From Alphaproteobacteria bacterium (GTDB lineage: Bacteria > Pseudomonadota > Alphaproteobacteria > Reyranellales > Reyranellaceae), in contig JAFKFK010000011.1 of assembly GCA_017307275.1 (NCBI GenBank), positions 124,001-188,000 on the forward strand: 64,000 nucleotides of DNA, in the 5' to 3' direction. Below the pieces are notes generated by a model, which was not told the origin of the DNA, did not search any database, and saw only the letters and a program-made list of their open reading frames with translations. A program made the position numbers and the translations under genes. This document shows, in pieces, positions 16,505-25,000 of this stretch (the stretch's first letter is position 1; the number at the start of each line of letters is the position of its first letter).

Positions 16505-17518
16505 CTACGAACCGGAGATCACGAGCACCCATGGCGTGACGCGGCGTACTTCCGCGCCGTGAGCGCGCGCCATCCCGCGCAGGGCTTCCTCGGGGTCATC
16601 GAGATTGTAGGCGCCCGTTATGCGCAGATCGCCGAGCGCGTCGTCGGTCAGGATGATGGCGCCTCGCCAATAACGGCGAAGCTCGTCGACGGCGTCCCGC
16701 AGGCTTCGGTCCTGGGCCAAGAGCTGGCCCTGTCGCCAGCCGGCGATCAAATGGGGAGGTTCGTCGGCACGACGGATCTCGCCTTTGCGCGCGACTTTCA
16801 CGGACTGGCCAGCTTCTAGTCGTTCGGTGGCGGTGAAAGCGCCCTCCGAAGCGCCAACCTGTACGATGCCCTCCTGCACGGCGACGCTGACGCTGCCCGT
16901 TTCCCAACGCACGTCGAAGCTGGTGCCAACCACCAGGGCCTGGACGTCGCCCGCGACGACGCGGAACGGGCGGGCCTTGTCGGGTTTGACCTGGAAGAAG
17001 GCCTCGCCCTGCAGCAGCCGCACGCGCCGTTCGCCAGCCTCGTAGGAAACCGCGATGGCGCTGGCAGGGGCCAGTGTCACCTCGCTGCCATCCTGCAATT
17101 CGAGATGACGCAGTGCCGCCGTGCCGGTCGTGTAGTCGGACCGGAGCTGCACGAGCGCCACAGGCGCGGCGACGAAAGCGAATGCCGCGGCGACAGCCAT
17201 CCCCATCGTGGCGAGCAGCCAGCGTCGCTTCAGTGCCTCGATTATCCCCACAGCCGAGGCGGTGGGTGTGCGTATCGTTCCGCGTCGTCGGTCCACGAAA
17301 GGGAGCCACTTGTCGGCGTGAACCGGCGTCATCGTGGCAACCATGCCGGAGACATGACGAGTCGCCACCCATGCCATCTCATTCAACGGGCTCGCTGCGC
17401 GCCAGACCTCGAAACGACGGCGCAGATCGTCGTCGTCAGGCTCCTCCTGCAGCAGGATGAGCCACTCGGTCGCCTCTCGCGAGGCGAGCTGCCGTGCCTG
17501 GTCCGCCGTGTCCTCCAT
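16505..17518 (-). CDS. fecR: FecR-type anti-sigma factor
   Basis: This 337-aa protein has an N-terminal DUF4880-like sigma-binding region (REATEWLILLQEEPDDDDLRRRFEVWRAASPLNEMAW), one membrane span at about residues 105-125 (ATMGMAVAAAFAFVAAPVAL), a periplasmic FecR domain (LELQDGSEVTLAPASAIAV) and a C-terminal STN-like receptor-contact region. It holds the ECF sigma factor inactive until the receptor's STN domain signals. The ATG at 17518, preceded by GAGGAAGGGG, is preferred over an upstream ATG at 17605 that would overlap the sigma gene and add a non-conserved leader. Confidence 0.85.
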   Translation of the reverse strand: MEDTADQARQLASREATEWLILLQEEPDDDDLRRRFEVWRAASPLNEMAWVATRHVSGMVATMTPVHADKWLPFVDRRRGTIRTPTASAVGIIEALKRRWLLATMGMAVAAAFAFVAAPVALVQLRSDYTTGTAALRHLELQDGSEVTLAPASAIAVSYEAGERRVRLLQGEAFFQVKPDKARPFRVVAGDVQALVVGTSFDVRWETGSVSVAVQEGIVQVGASEGAFTATERLEAGQSVKVARKGEIRRADEPPHLIAGWRQGQLLAQDRSLRDAVDELRRYWRGAIILTDDALGDLRITGAYNLDDPEEALRGMARAHGAEVRRVTPWVLVISGS

Positions 17519-17595
17519 CCCCTTCCTCTTCACGCCTTTTTCAGGCGGAGTCCTACCTTGGTAACGATCCAGTCGCCCAAGATTCCAAAAATAGT

Positions 17596-18102
17596 TCAGG
17601 GCCATCCCAGGCGGTGTTTGCAGTGCTGCAGCGCATCCGTCACCAAGACCTGGGCCAGTGGCAGGGAGATGCCAAGGAAGGCCGCAATCTCCCGCAGCTT
17701 GCAGCCGCCGAATCGATGCATTTCGAAGGCAATGCGTGTCCGCTCCGGCAGCTCGGCCAAAGCCTCGTCGAGCAGGCGCAGTTCATCGCGATAGAGGGCT
17801 ACGGCTTCGGGCGTCGACGGCCCGTCGCGCGTCGCCGCAGCCGCCACGTCGAGGTCGATCCTGGCGAAGACTTTGTCCTCGCGCGTGCCACGGCGGCGCC
17901 CGTCGACCGCCAGGTTGCGCACGATGCGGTAGAGGTAGGCGAGCGGCTCGCCGAGCAGCCGCTGCCGTGCGACCTCGTCGAAGCGCAGCCACGCTTCCTG
18001 GACCAGATCCTCCGCCTGCGCACGCGAGCCCACGATGCCGGTGGCGTAGTCGACCAGCGATCGGCGGTGCGCGATGAACAGGGATGTGGTGTCGAAGGAC
18101 AA
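17596..18102 (-). CDS. fecI: FecI-type ECF sigma factor
   Basis: The 168-aa product has sigma region 2 (LVDYATGIVGSRAQAEDLVQEAWLR) and region 4 (LPERTRIAFEMHRFGGCKLREIAAFLGIS), with the short linker typical of ECF factors. The order with fecR and a TonB receptor is the iron-starvation group. It should direct transcription of the receptor gene downstream, possibly from the 121-bp gap 16384-16504. A 21-bp perfect palindrome (18122-18142) lies 20 bp upstream and probably mediates Fur-type iron repression. Confidence 0.88.
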   Translation of the reverse strand: MSFDTTSLFIAHRRSLVDYATGIVGSRAQAEDLVQEAWLRFDEVARQRLLGEPLAYLYRIVRNLAVDGRRRGTREDKVFARIDLDVAAAATRDGPSTPEAVALYRDELRLLDEALAELPERTRIAFEMHRFGGCKLREIAAFLGISLPLAQVLVTDALQHCKHRLGWP

Positions 18103-18121
18103 GGCAAAAGCACATTACTGA

Positions 18122-18142
18122 AATTGCGAACCGTTCGCAATT
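18122..18142. promoter_or_regulatory. Fur-like iron box in front of fecI
   Basis: AATTGCGAAC (18122-18131) is a perfect inverted copy of GTTCGCAATT (18133-18142) around a single central base. The 21-bp size and the TTGCGAA core resemble proteobacterial Fur boxes seen at fecI promoters. Position is 20-40 bp upstream of the fecI start, in the divergent gap with a peptide-binding protein gene. Confidence 0.65.
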
Positions 18143-18258
18143 GGGTAGCCGCCGATCTTCGCGAACAGCGAAACCGTAGAGTCCGGCAGTCCTTTGACGT
18201 GGCGTAGGATTTGCTCGACCCTCGTTACTGACGCGATGCATTCGAAGAGGAGGTCACT

Positions 18259-19851
18259 GTGCAGAGTTTGGTACGCCGAGGTCTGACCACCGCTATCGCA
18301 ACGCTGGCTGTAACGTGGCCGCTTGCGGCCATCGCACAAAGCCCGCCGACAACGGTGCGCGCGGTGATGCATTCCGACCTCAAGGTGATCGATCCGATCT
18401 GGGTGTCGGCGCAGATCGCTCGAACCCATGGCTATCTTGTCTACGACACGCTGTTCGCGCTCGACGCCGACATGAAGGTGCAGCCGCAGATGGTCGACAG
18501 CTACAAGGTGAGTGACGACAAACTCACCTACACCTTCGTCCTGCGCGATGGCCTGCAATGGCACGACGGGAAGCCTGTCCTGGCGGCGGACTGCGTTCAG
18601 TCGATCAAGCGTTGGGCCGAGCGCGACGGCGTCGGGCAGCGCCTGATGCAGAGCACCAAGGATCTCGAGGCCGTCGACGACAAGACGTTCCGGCTGACGC
18701 TCAAGGAACCCTATGGCTTTGTCGTCGAGTCGTTCGCCAAGCCCGGCAGCACCGCGCCCTTCATGATGCCCAAGCGCATTGCCGATACGCCGGGCACGCA
18801 ACAGATTCGCGACGCGACGGGATCGGGTCCTTTCGTCTTCAAGGCCGACGAATGGAAGCCGGGCGAGAAAGTCGTTTACGTCAAGAACACCAACTACAAG
18901 CCTCGCGCCGAGCCACCCTCCGGCCTGGCCGGCGGCAAGGTGCCCAAAGTCGATCGCATCGAATGGCTCGTGATGCCCGACGTGCAGACTGCGGTGAATG
19001 CCCTGCAGAACAACGAGATCGACATCATCGAAGCGCTGCCGCCCGATCTTTTGCCGATGCTGCAGACCAACAAGTCGATCGTCTATCAGCGTGGCAAGTA
19101 TCCCGGCCAGTACACGTTCCGCATCAACTGGCTGCATCCACCCTTCGATAATCCGAAGATCCGCGAGGCTGCAGGTTACGCCATCGATCAGAAACCCTTC
19201 CTCGATGCGCAGATCGGCGACGAGAAGTTCTACCAGGTGTGCAAAGCATACTTCATCTGTGGCACGCCGCTCGCGACCACCGAAGGCATGGACGGCCGCC
19301 TGGAAGGCAATGTCGCCAAGGCGCGGGAACTTCTCAAGGAGGCCGGATATGATGGCACGCCGGTCGTGCTGATGCGGACGACCGACCTGCCGGCTCTGGT
19401 CAATCTCGCACCTGTTGCCAAGGCGCAGCTCGAGAGGGCCGGCTTCAAGGTCGACATGCAATCGGCGGACTGGCAGACCACGGTCAGCCGCACGAACAAG
19501 CGGGATGCGCCGGCCAACGGCGGCTGGAACCTCTTCCTCACGAGCTGGGGCGCGCTCGATTCCTCCAACCCGATCGTCTCGCAAAACCTCAACGCGTCAT
19601 GTGAGAAGGCGACTCCCGGCTGGCCCTGTGACAAGAAGTTGGAAGAACTGCGCGACCAGTTCGCCCGGGCGCCCGACCTCGAACAGCAGAAGAAGATCGC
19701 GGCGGAGATCCAGGTTCGCGCCGCGACCTTGGGCACGCATTATCCGCTCGGCGAGTGGTACGGCATGATGGTTCATCGCACCAACACCAAGGGCTGGATG
19801 CCCCCGATGACGGCAATGCTGTTCTGGAACGCCGAAAAGACCGGACCTTAG
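18259..19851 (+). CDS. ABC transporter substrate-binding protein, family 5 (DppA/OppA-like)
   Basis: The 530-aa protein has a Sec signal peptide (RRGLTTAIATLAVTWPLAAIAQ) and the family-5 core: VYDTLFALDADMKVQPQM, FVLRDGLQWHDGKPVLA and a late KGWMPPM segment. Family 5 binds peptides, nickel, glutathione or opines. It starts at GTG after AGGAGG. No permease or ATPase genes adjoin it, so it is an orphan receptor that must share a transporter encoded elsewhere. Divergence from the iron-box palindrome could also place it under iron control. Confidence 0.87.
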   Translation: MQSLVRRGLTTAIATLAVTWPLAAIAQSPPTTVRAVMHSDLKVIDPIWVSAQIARTHGYLVYDTLFALDADMKVQPQMVDSYKVSDDKLTYTFVLRDGLQWHDGKPVLAADCVQSIKRWAERDGVGQRLMQSTKDLEAVDDKTFRLTLKEPYGFVVESFAKPGSTAPFMMPKRIADTPGTQQIRDATGSGPFVFKADEWKPGEKVVYVKNTNYKPRAEPPSGLAGGKVPKVDRIEWLVMPDVQTAVNALQNNEIDIIEALPPDLLPMLQTNKSIVYQRGKYPGQYTFRINWLHPPFDNPKIREAAGYAIDQKPFLDAQIGDEKFYQVCKAYFICGTPLATTEGMDGRLEGNVAKARELLKEAGYDGTPVVLMRTTDLPALVNLAPVAKAQLERAGFKVDMQSADWQTTVSRTNKRDAPANGGWNLFLTSWGALDSSNPIVSQNLNASCEKATPGWPCDKKLEELRDQFARAPDLEQQKKIAAEIQVRAATLGTHYPLGEWYGMMVHRTNTKGWMPPMTAMLFWNAEKTGP

Positions 19852-19869
19852 TATTCTAGGGAAAGGTGG

Positions 19870-19897
19870 TTGCGGCGTCGGTCACCCGACGCCGCAA
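19870..19897. terminator. Bidirectional terminator hairpin
   Basis: Perfect 12-bp stem, TTGCGGCGTCGG (19870-19881) and CCGACGCCGCAA (19886-19897), TCAC loop, in the 54-bp gap between two convergent genes. The stem is strong in either direction. Confidence 0.65.
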
Positions 19898-19905
19898 GGC
19901 TTCGT

Positions 19906-20580
19906 TCAGTTCGCCGCAAAGCAGTAGAGCAGGCCGGCGCCACCGGTGGCCACGAGCGAGGCTGCGTCGCAGGCCCGCGACGGGTGCGAGGTATTCCACG
20001 ACTTGGACGGTTCGTCGTCGCGCAGGCCCATGCGGTCGACATGACCGACCATGGCGTTGCCTTCGCCGCTCTTGGTCCAGTTCCCGCACGTCATGTCCTT
20101 GTCGGGCGGAAACGCAGTCCCGTTGGCTTGCGTGCCGGTCAGAATGTCGTGTTGGTTCACGGTGTAGAGCCGGCTCGGGATCAGGCGGCCGGTTTCGGCG
20201 ACGGCAGTCTCGGCGCTGATCTTGTTGTTGGGGGAGTGCAGATCGTCGACGTTGGCGGCGACCTGAACGCCTCTGGGGTTGGTCCAGGGCCCTTTGCCGA
20301 TGCGATCGCGGGCATTGACCGCCGTCGCGCCGCCCACCGCCTGGGTGCTGAGATAGGCGCGCCAGGTCTTGGTGCCGGCGCCGGCCTTGGCGGCTAGCGT
20401 CTGGCAGTGGCGATCCGCGCCCTCCAGGCCGCCATAGTTGGCGCCTTGCGGCCCGCCGATGCTGGTGACGAAAAAGGTCATCTCGGGAAACTGCGGCGGT
20501 GGTTGCTGGGCGTAGGCTGTTGCCGTCAGCATCATTGTCGTTGCGGCAATCCCTGCCAGCGCCTGTCTGGTAAGCGTCAT
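19906..20580 (-). CDS. Secreted endostatin/C-type-lectin-like protein
   Basis: This 224-aa protein has a signal peptide ending at AYAQQ and a body resembling the collagen XVIII endostatin/lectin-like fold found in many proteobacterial exported proteins: GGLEGADRHCQTLAAKAGAGTKTWRAYLS near the start, then paired cysteines in DMTCGNW, SRACDAAS and LLYCFAAN. Four cysteines in the mature part suggest two disulfides. A ligand-binding role at the cell surface is a guess from the fold. The ATG at 20580 follows GGGGAGAG. A strong hairpin follows its stop. Confidence 0.65.
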   Translation of the reverse strand: MTLTRQALAGIAATTMMLTATAYAQQPPPQFPEMTFFVTSIGGPQGANYGGLEGADRHCQTLAAKAGAGTKTWRAYLSTQAVGGATAVNARDRIGKGPWTNPRGVQVAANVDDLHSPNNKISAETAVAETGRLIPSRLYTVNQHDILTGTQANGTAFPPDKDMTCGNWTKSGEGNAMVGHVDRMGLRDDEPSKSWNTSHPSRACDAASLVATGGAGLLYCFAAN

Positions 20581-21193
20581 CGTTCTCTCCCCAGGTTCTT
20601 GCTTGATTGACGCCGTCATCCTCACGTCGCCCAGGGCACAACCCCAAGTCACTTTCCCGTGGGCCGAAGCAGGTTGGTCAAGGAGAGGAGGTGGACTTGC
20701 CACGCCGGAGCCGTGCACGGAACAGGCCGTCGTGCCGCTGAGGTGGAGACTGCGACGCTACTTCCAACGCACATGCGCAAGTGTTGCGCATCAGGATGTC
20801 CGTGGCATCGATGCGTGCGCCCGCTTCGATGCCTCAACCTTAGAGTGTGCGCCGTTGCCGCCGGCGGGCCGTCATCGCCCTCGCCAAGCGCTGCCTGGTT
20901 CTTTCCGATGCCGATGTTCGGCGTGTACCGGCGGTCAAACCGCGGCGGCCCCGCGTCGTTGTGCCGCCACGGTCCGCGACCTCAAGCAGTTCCTGTGCAA
21001 CGGCGCCGAATGGTCCGGATGTTTGCGGATATTGTCCGCGTGCCATCGCGCAGAATCGTCGTTCTGCGTCGTTCCCTCGCCAAGTCCGCTCGACACTTCA
21101 CCAAGTCCGCAATCCAAAGTCTGTGAACAGGCCGACAGTCCTTGTGCAACCTCAAGCCTTTACTCGTTCGATGCCGTAGCGTTTGCTGCGTGG
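20581..21193. other. 613-bp gap without a convincing gene
   Basis: Open frames crossing this stretch have composition unlike the neighbouring genes and no recognisable domain. It contains an 8-3-8 palindrome, ATGCGCAA (20773-20780) / TTGCGCAT (20784-20791), and a 10-bp direct repeat CCAAGTCCGC at 21080-21089 and 21101-21110, spaced 21 bp. It may hold promoters for both flanking genes, an operator or a small RNA; none could be identified. Confidence 0.5.
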
Positions 21194-21703
21194 ATGATCT
21201 CGCCTCTCAGTCTGGCGAACGGCCTTACGCTCCTGTTCGCTTTGCTCTGCCTCTGGATGTCGGCATCTCAGTCGCGCGGTGGCATGACCACCTTGGGACG
21301 ACTGGCATTGCCGGGCGGGTTTGCGATCATCGCCGCGCTCATGCTCCTGGCGAGTGTCTTCGAGACGAGCGTCTTTCACGATGTCCTTTGGTTGGCAGCT
21401 TTCGTCGTCGGCTCGTTCTTCGGGCGTCGGCGTGGTTGGGCATTGCCGGTGCGCGCCGACAAGGCGACCGGTCTCGTCTGGCTGCCGCGCACGATCGACG
21501 GTGTTCTGGTGTCGCTGTTGTTGGTAGCGGCGATGTCCGTCGATTTTACCTCGGCGTTGGTCGGCGACGTCATCGTCGAGCCGGCATACATCGCGGCGGT
21601 CAGTGCCCTCTGCGGTGGCTTCCTCGGCTATCGTGTTCTCGTGATCGCGCTCCGCAGCATCCGCCCCGGTGGCGGTCCGTCGGAACTTTCCCGCGCGTCG
21701 TGA
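21194..21703 (+). CDS. Small hypothetical membrane protein
   Basis: The 169-aa product (start at the ATG before ISPLSLANG) has about five hydrophobic segments (LTLLFALLCLW, GGFAIIAALMLLA, VLWLAAFVVGSFFG, TIDGVLVSLLLVAAM, AAVSALCGGFLGYRVLVIALR). I do not recognise the family; similar proteins occur as uncharacterised inner-membrane proteins. The open frame continues far upstream, but that extension is Cys/Arg/Pro-rich and looks non-coding. The next gene starts 53 bp later on the same strand. Confidence 0.55.
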   Translation: MISPLSLANGLTLLFALLCLWMSASQSRGGMTTLGRLALPGGFAIIAALMLLASVFETSVFHDVLWLAAFVVGSFFGRRRGWALPVRADKATGLVWLPRTIDGVLVSLLLVAAMSVDFTSALVGDVIVEPAYIAAVSALCGGFLGYRVLVIALRSIRPGGGPSELSRAS

Positions 21704-21756
21704 CTTCCGCAAACGGCTTCAGCAGTATGATCGGGCACCCACTGAGCAGGTGAACG

Positions 21757-22158
21757 ATGACGTTGAAGGTCGGACGCGTGGATCATCTCGTTTTGAGCTG
21801 CCGGGATGTCGAGGCGACGGCCGCCTGGTATCAACGTGTTCTGGGCATGACCAAGCAGGTCTACGGGCGAGAGCAGCGCATCGCGCTCTTCTTCGGCAAC
21901 CAGAAGATCAATGTTCGCCCCACCGGCGATGAGAGCTGGGTGACGTCCAAGGTCGACACGCCTGGCGCGCTCGATCTGTGCTTCGTGACATCGTCGACGC
22001 CGGCCGAGACGGTTGCCCATTTCAAGGCGTGCGGCGTGAAGGTTGTCGAAGGTCCGACAACCCGCTCCGGTGCGTTGGGGGCGTTTGTGTCCGTCTACTG
22101 TCACGACCCCGAGGGTAATCTGATCGAAGTCTCGTCTTACCCTGAGACTTCGAGCTAG
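21757..22158 (+). CDS. VOC-family protein (glyoxalase/dioxygenase superfamily)
   Basis: This 133-aa protein shows the paired beta-alpha-beta-beta-beta layout of the vicinal oxygen chelate fold: VDHLVLSCRDVEATAAWYQRVLGM at the start (metal His10-equivalent) and DPEGNLIEVSSY at the end (metal Glu). Members include glyoxalase I, fosfomycin-resistance thiol transferases and extradiol dioxygenases. No specific substrate is evident. Its last 4 bp overlap the opposing amidase gene. Confidence 0.8.
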   Translation: MTLKVGRVDHLVLSCRDVEATAAWYQRVLGMTKQVYGREQRIALFFGNQKINVRPTGDESWVTSKVDTPGALDLCFVTSSTPAETVAHFKACGVKVVEGPTTRSGALGAFVSVYCHDPEGNLIEVSSYPETSS

Positions 22159-23576
22159 AGCCCCTTCAACGTCTCCACGACCTTCGCCTGCGGCCACGTC
22201 CAGCCGCTCGCGCTTTCGTAGGCGCGCATGGCTTGCAGGACGACGTGATCGGCGCGTGGTGCACCGATGATCTGAAGGCCGACCGGCAGCCCGGCCTTGG
22301 TGAGGCCCGCCGGCATCGATGCGGCAGGTTGGCCGGTGAGGTTGCACGGCAAGGTGTAGGGCGCGCCCTTGGTCCAGCGGGGAAACGCTTCGGAATTATA
22401 GAGCGTCTCGACCGGCGGTCCTGCTGTCGGCGCAATCGGTGCCAGCAGCAGATCGTACTTGCGGTGCCAAAGGGCGAGGTCGCGCGCCAGCTTGCTCTTG
22501 GCCTCGTAGCTCTTGGCATAGTCGGCGAGTGTGATGGCGAGCCCCTTTTCTGCGGCAGCACGGAAGCCGGGATCGAGCTTGCCGTGAAGCTGCGTCGGGA
22601 TCTGGCGGAAGCGGGTCGCAAAGCTGCCGATCCACAGCGGCTCGAACGACAACTGCAACGGATCGATCAACGGACCGACATCCTCGACGTGCGCGCCGAG
22701 TTCCTCGAAACGCTTCGCTGCCGCGGCAACGAGGTCGCGGACTTCGGGGTCGGCCTTCACATGGCCGAAGTCGAGGCTGAGGCCGATCTTCCAACCCCGC
22801 ACGCCGGCGTCGAGGCCGACTGTATAATCGCGCGGCTCGGCCGGCAGCGATCTCCAGTCGCGCGCATCCGGGCCCGCGGTGATGTTCAGCGCCATGGCCG
22901 TGTCGAGCACGGTGCGCGACAGCACGCCCTGGCTGATCACGTCGGCGAAGGGCGCATCGGCAGGATATTGCGGGATGCGTCCGAACGACGGCTTGAGACC
23001 GACCAGGCCAGTATGGCCGGCGGGTATGCGGATCGAGCCGCCGCCATCGTTGCCGTGATTGAACGGATTGATGCCGGCCGCCGTGAGCGAGGAGGCGCCG
23101 CCCGACGAACCGCCCGGCGAGTGCTTCAGATTCCACGGACTGCGGGTCGTGCCCTGGAGCGGCGAGTCGGTCAGCGCCTTCCAGCCGAACTCCGGCGTGG
23201 CGGTCTTTCCCAGTAAAATCATGCCGCCTGACTGCAACCTTTCGACGACCGGCGCGCTTTCCTTCACCGGCGTTTCGTCGGTGGCGTGCGAGCCGTAACG
23301 CGTCGGCCAGCCTTTCACGTTGGTGGTGTCCTTGATGGTCGTCGGGATGCCATCAAAGGGAGAAAGGGGCTGATTCTGCTGCCAACGCGCTTCCGAAGCG
23401 GCCGCTGCAGCCTTGGCGCCGGCTTCGTCGATCATGACGAAGGCGTTGAGATGAGGTTGCAGCTTCGCTGCACGAATGAGCATTGCGTCGACGACCTCAA
23501 CGGGTGAGGCCTCTCGACGCTGATAAAGTTTTGAGAGTTCCGCTGCGGAAAGCCAGTCAAATGATCGTTCAGACAT
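22155..23576 (-). CDS. Amidase (amidase-signature family)
   Basis: The 473-aa enzyme has the full Ser-cisSer-Lys triad: Lys82 in IPTTIKD, the GGSSGG loop with Ser157 and the nucleophile Ser181 in DGGGSIRIPA. Amidase-signature enzymes hydrolyse aliphatic or aromatic amides, and some act in GatA-type transamidation; the lack of gatB/gatC neighbours argues for a catabolic amidase. No signal peptide is seen, so it is cytoplasmic. Confidence 0.88.
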   Translation of the reverse strand: MSERSFDWLSAAELSKLYQRREASPVEVVDAMLIRAAKLQPHLNAFVMIDEAGAKAAAAASEARWQQNQPLSPFDGIPTTIKDTTNVKGWPTRYGSHATDETPVKESAPVVERLQSGGMILLGKTATPEFGWKALTDSPLQGTTRSPWNLKHSPGGSSGGASSLTAAGINPFNHGNDGGGSIRIPAGHTGLVGLKPSFGRIPQYPADAPFADVISQGVLSRTVLDTAMALNITAGPDARDWRSLPAEPRDYTVGLDAGVRGWKIGLSLDFGHVKADPEVRDLVAAAAKRFEELGAHVEDVGPLIDPLQLSFEPLWIGSFATRFRQIPTQLHGKLDPGFRAAAEKGLAITLADYAKSYEAKSKLARDLALWHRKYDLLLAPIAPTAGPPVETLYNSEAFPRWTKGAPYTLPCNLTGQPAASMPAGLTKAGLPVGLQIIGAPRADHVVLQAMRAYESASGWTWPQAKVVETLKGL

Positions 23577-23683
23577 GCGTATTTGGTCGGTTCTCGACGA
23601 AGTGAGGATGTTTCAAATTAAGGGTGCTTACGCAGTGTCGACTCTGATTTCTCGCAAGTCGAGAGCGTATTGGAGAGCGCGTG

Positions 23684-23992
23684 ATGGAAACGATTACTGC
23701 TCTGGTCGCGGCCGGAGCCGCCCTCGGGCTTAGTTATATGATTGGCCGATCGCTTACGGCCTCAATGCTTCTCGTCGCCCTCGGCGGCTTTGCGAGTGGC
23801 CTGGGTTTCGCCATCCTGTTCTTCGTTCTCACGGTGACCATCGGCCATCTCGTGCCGGGTGTCTTCGAGCCGTGGTTCGTCGGTGTTCACTTCATCGGGC
23901 TTGCTGTCCTTGGACCGATCCTCGGCGCAGCGATTGCGACCCTCGCGCATCGTCACGTCGAGCGTGTCGATGCGGCCCGCCTGCCTTTCTAA
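23684..23992 (+). CDS. Small hypothetical membrane protein
   Basis: The 102-aa product (ATG at 23684, TGGAG upstream; a GTG one codon earlier is also possible) has three hydrophobic segments: ITALVAAGAALGLSYMIG, LLVALGGFASGLGFAILFF and FIGLAVLGPILGAAIATL. No family is recognised. Its stop codon lies in the stem-loop junction of the first of two tandem hairpins (23979-24026). Confidence 0.5.
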   Translation: METITALVAAGAALGLSYMIGRSLTASMLLVALGGFASGLGFAILFFVLTVTIGHLVPGVFEPWFVGVHFIGLAVLGPILGAAIATLAHRHVERVDAARLPF

Positions 23993-24026
23993 GGCAGGCA
24001 CTCCCGGCCTGCCGTTCGCGGCAGGC
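23979..24026. repeat. Tandem stem-loops sharing a GCCTGCC arm
   Basis: First hairpin: GCCTGCCTT (23979-23987), loop TCT, AAGGCAGGC (23991-23999). Second: GCCTGCCG (24007-24014), TTCG tetraloop, CGGCAGGC (24019-24026). Both stems are perfect and their arms are interchangeable. Possible terminator pair or RNA-stability element; no T-run follows. Confidence 0.6.
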
Positions 24027-24100
24027 ATTCTAACACTCGAAATCCGCATCTTTCCCGCACCCGTCCGGCGACGCTAAGCTCGCGCCAAAGGGGAGGGACC

Positions 24101-24988
24101 ATGACCGAGGTGAAGCTCGGCGCCGGCACGGCCGTGCGCATCGAGGAAAGCTACGAGCCAAACTTCGACGCCAAGACGTTCTTTCCCGACTGGGATCCGG
24201 CCGTCGTGCAGCGCCATCGCGATTGGCTGTTGCCGGCGCACTACGACGAGGCGTCGGGCTGGCTGAAACTCAGTGTCCATAGCTGGCTGTTGAAGGTCGG
24301 CGGCAAGAACATCCTGATCGATACCTGCGTCGGCAATCACAAGCCACGCCCGCATCGGCCGAAGTGGCATCTCATGGAGACCAAATATCTCGAGCGGCTG
24401 AAGGCGGCCGGCGTCGAGCCCGATCAGGTCGACATGGTGATGTGCACGCATCTTCACGTCGATCACGTCGGCTGGAACACGCGCCTCGACAACGGGCGCT
24501 GGGTGCCGACGTTCAAGAACGCCAAGTACGTGTTCAGCCGCGCCGACTACGATCACTACCTGAAGCTCGACAATGATCCACAGACCGGTCCGGTCAATGC
24601 TGGTTCGTTTCGCGACTCCGTGCTGCCAGTGGTCGAAGCGGGCCTCACGCAGATGGTGGAGGGCGCGGCGCACCTCGACGAGAACTTGATGGTCGAACCG
24701 GCGCCGGGCCACACGCCGGGCACCATCGCCATCAAGTTCGAATCACGTGGGGAGAAGGCGCTGTTCTGCGGCGACATCCTGCATCACGCCCTGCAGGTCT
24801 ATCATCCCGAGTGGAACAGTTTTGCTTGCGCCGACGGGACCGGGGCGCGCAAGAGCCGGCGCGAGGCGCTGGAACATTGTGCCGGCAGCGGTGCACGCCT
24901 GATGCCTTGTCATTTCGGCGCGCCGTTCAGTTGTCACATCGACCACAAGGGCGACGGTTTCGTGCCGCGCTTCGACGCTGCTTTCTAG
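24101..24988 (+). CDS. Metallo-beta-lactamase-fold hydrolase
   Basis: This 295-aa protein has the metal motif HLHVDH (residues 117-122), a GDILHH segment with the bridging Asp and a distal PCHFGAPF region with the last metal His. The pattern fits the quorum-quenching lactonase/alkyl-sulfatase-like branch of the family, acting on lactones or esters with two metal ions. There is no signal peptide. RBS GGGGAGGG. A NIPSNAP gene follows 12 bp later, probably co-transcribed. Confidence 0.85.
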   Translation: MTEVKLGAGTAVRIEESYEPNFDAKTFFPDWDPAVVQRHRDWLLPAHYDEASGWLKLSVHSWLLKVGGKNILIDTCVGNHKPRPHRPKWHLMETKYLERLKAAGVEPDQVDMVMCTHLHVDHVGWNTRLDNGRWVPTFKNAKYVFSRADYDHYLKLDNDPQTGPVNAGSFRDSVLPVVEAGLTQMVEGAAHLDENLMVEPAPGHTPGTIAIKFESRGEKALFCGDILHHALQVYHPEWNSFACADGTGARKSRREALEHCAGSGARLMPCHFGAPFSCHIDHKGDGFVPRFDAAF

Positions 24989-25000
24989 AAGGGGAGAGAA

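Noticed and set aside
17519..17605. Longer FecR start at 17605
   Set aside because: Would overlap the sigma gene and add a leader unlike FecR proteins; the ATG at 17518 has a good ribosome site.
20603..21193. Upstream extension of the small membrane protein frame
   Set aside because: Cys/Pro/Arg-rich translation, no homology pattern and no codon bias like its neighbours.
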